From the NCBI GenBank assembly GCA_031268525.1, contig JAIRXA010000150.1:1-6381 (forward strand): 6,381 nt of DNA. Direction: 5' to 3'. Position 1 is the first letter of the stretch. Each line of letters starts with the position of its first letter. The notes beneath the pieces are model-generated. The model saw only the letters and a list, made by a program, of their open reading frames with translations, did no database searches and was not told the DNA's origin. The position numbers and the translations under genes are program-made. This stretch comes from Coriobacteriales bacterium (GTDB lineage: Bacteria > Actinomycetota > Coriobacteriia > Coriobacteriales > UBA8131). Below are positions 5,389-6,381 of the stretch, in pieces.

Positions 5389-6381
5389 TTATTGGGCTCT
5401 GACGTTGGTTCCCACGAAGGCGCGCAGGAAGGCGTCGGCGTCTGCGGCCAGATCGCGCGCCGTGTGATAGGCCGTCCTCACTTCGCTGGTTGCCTCGTCA
5501 TATGCGTTCACGATGAGACTGATCGGTTCTTCGGGTATCAGCGTTGCGAGCTCCACGACCTGGGCGTCCTTGGAGACAAACTCGTCGTTGAGACGATTTG
5601 CGCCCGCGATGTCGTCGGCAAGAAGCGCCTCGTCGGAAGCGATGGCCAGGGCAACCGATTCACGCTTCGCGGTCAGATAGTTCACGATCGACGAGAAGTC
5701 GGCCTCCGGGAGCAGCTCACTGGCCCGAGCGATCGCCTCCTGCGCCTGCGTCAGTTTGTCGTCTGCTGCCTGGTTGTACTCCATCGCCTGACCGACCGCT
5801 CCGTTGCCGTTCTCATTGACCACCTCAACAGCCAGGCGCATGTCTCCATCTGCGGCGATGAGTAGATCCCAGGCTGTGCTGAACTCGACCGCGCAGAGCA
5901 TGGCGGCAATATCGTAGGAGGTCAGCTGGCTGCTGAGATCGAGCATGTCTTTGCGGGCGGTGGCGGCATCGATGGCGTATTGGGCAAGCTGTTTGTCCTC
6001 CGCAGTCACGTAGGTAGTCTGCGCGAGCTCGGCTTTCGTGATGGCGACATCCAGAGTTTCCTGGGCGGAGGGGATCTGGTCGAGGAGCGCTTCAAGTTGC
6101 GGCAAGGCCTCCTCGGTAACCTTGTTCTCATTCGTATTATCAAAAGCTATAACAATAGTATCAGCTTCCTGAATGAGCGTAATCGCCTCGTTGAGATGTC
6201 GATCTCCCTCGGCCTTGATGGCGGCGAGCTCCGCGGCGTTTTGCGACATGGTAAAACGGATAAAAAAGGTGAGGCCTCCGGTCACGACGATGAAGATGAT
6301 GAGTGCAGCAACGACGATAGGCCAGGCGGGTTTCTTTTCGAGAGGTTCTTCTGGCGAGAAGTGGCGTGCGTTTGTCGGTTC
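5389..6381 (-). CDS. Hypothetical single-pass membrane protein with long helical extracytoplasmic domain, 5' end outside window
   Basis: I do not recognise the family. The frame stays open to the right edge with no start codon beyond 6285, giving 330 visible residues. The first 18 are short, polar and end in LEKKP. A membrane segment follows at about 20-41 (WPIVVAALIIFIVV then TGGLTFFI). The remainder is almost wholly predicted alpha-helix: rich in Ala, Glu, Asp, Gln and Leu, acidic overall, poor in Lys and Arg, with one Cys and very few Pro or Gly. The lysines before the membrane segment suggest N-terminus inside and helical domain outside, a type II anchor. A GTG at 6285 could be mistaken for the start, but it falls inside the membrane segment. 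A coiled-coil or helical-bundle surface domain is the best reading; partner and role are unknown. It stands 64 bases upstream of the M28-like gene on the same strand. Confidence 0.8.
   Translation of the reverse strand, partial: EPTNARHFSPEEPLEKKPAWPIVVAALIIFIVVTGGLTFFIRFTMSQNAAELAAIKAEGDRHLNEAITLIQEADTIVIAFDNTNENKVTEEALPQLEALLDQIPSAQETLDVAITKAELAQTTYVTAEDKQLAQYAIDAATARKDMLDLSSQLTSYDIAAMLCAVEFSTAWDLLIAADGDMRLAVEVVNENGNGAVGQAMEYNQAADDKLTQAQEAIARASELLPEADFSSIVNYLTAKRESVALAIASDEALLADDIAGANRLNDEFVSKDAQVVELATLIPEEPISLIVNAYDEATSEVRTAYHTARDLAADADAFLRAFVGTNVRAQ

Overview
This is a bacterial chromosomal window of housekeeping and membrane genes, with no sign of phage, transposon, plasmid or CRISPR material. 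Every gene I can support lies on the minus strand, so transcription runs from base 6381 toward base 1. Base composition is fairly GC-rich by eye. AGGAGG-type ribosome sites are clear before two genes and weaker before two others, and one gene has a GTG start. The pair of half-length TrkA proteins, the Aro8/LysN-like aminotransferase and the coding style suggest a high-GC Gram-positive. A member of the Coriobacteriia is my best guess, but that is inference and not proven by anything here.

Layout in the direction of transcription. (1) 6381-5389: the C-terminal 330 residues of an unrecognised protein with one membrane anchor and a long acidic, helical outer domain. Its start is outside the window. 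(2) 5388-5325: a 64-base gap with a perfect TATAAT and a ribosome site. (3) 5324-2430: a 964-residue membrane protein built on the M28 zinc-peptidase fold. Most of the M28 metal and catalytic positions are replaced. Four membrane segments and about 530 residues of disordered sequence interrupt the fold. (4) 2433-1732: a TrkA-type NAD-binding potassium-transport regulator whose ATG overlaps the stop of the M28-like gene (ATGA). (5) 1659-943: a second TrkA-type protein after a 72-base gap with a strong ribosome site. (6) 942-708: a 235-base gap holding a decayed tandem repeat of about 17 bases per unit. (7) 707-1: the first 235 residues of a PLP-dependent aminotransferase that runs off the left edge.

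The M28-like gene and the two TrkA genes look like one operon. Two TrkA half-proteins probably form a heteromeric RCK/KTN gating ring for a TrkH/KtrB-type potassium channel that is not in the window. The M28-like protein is translationally coupled to the first TrkA. It is predicted to keep its whole soluble part in the cytoplasm and to lack most catalytic residues, so it looks more like a membrane scaffold or regulator than a working peptidase. It is the most interesting item here.
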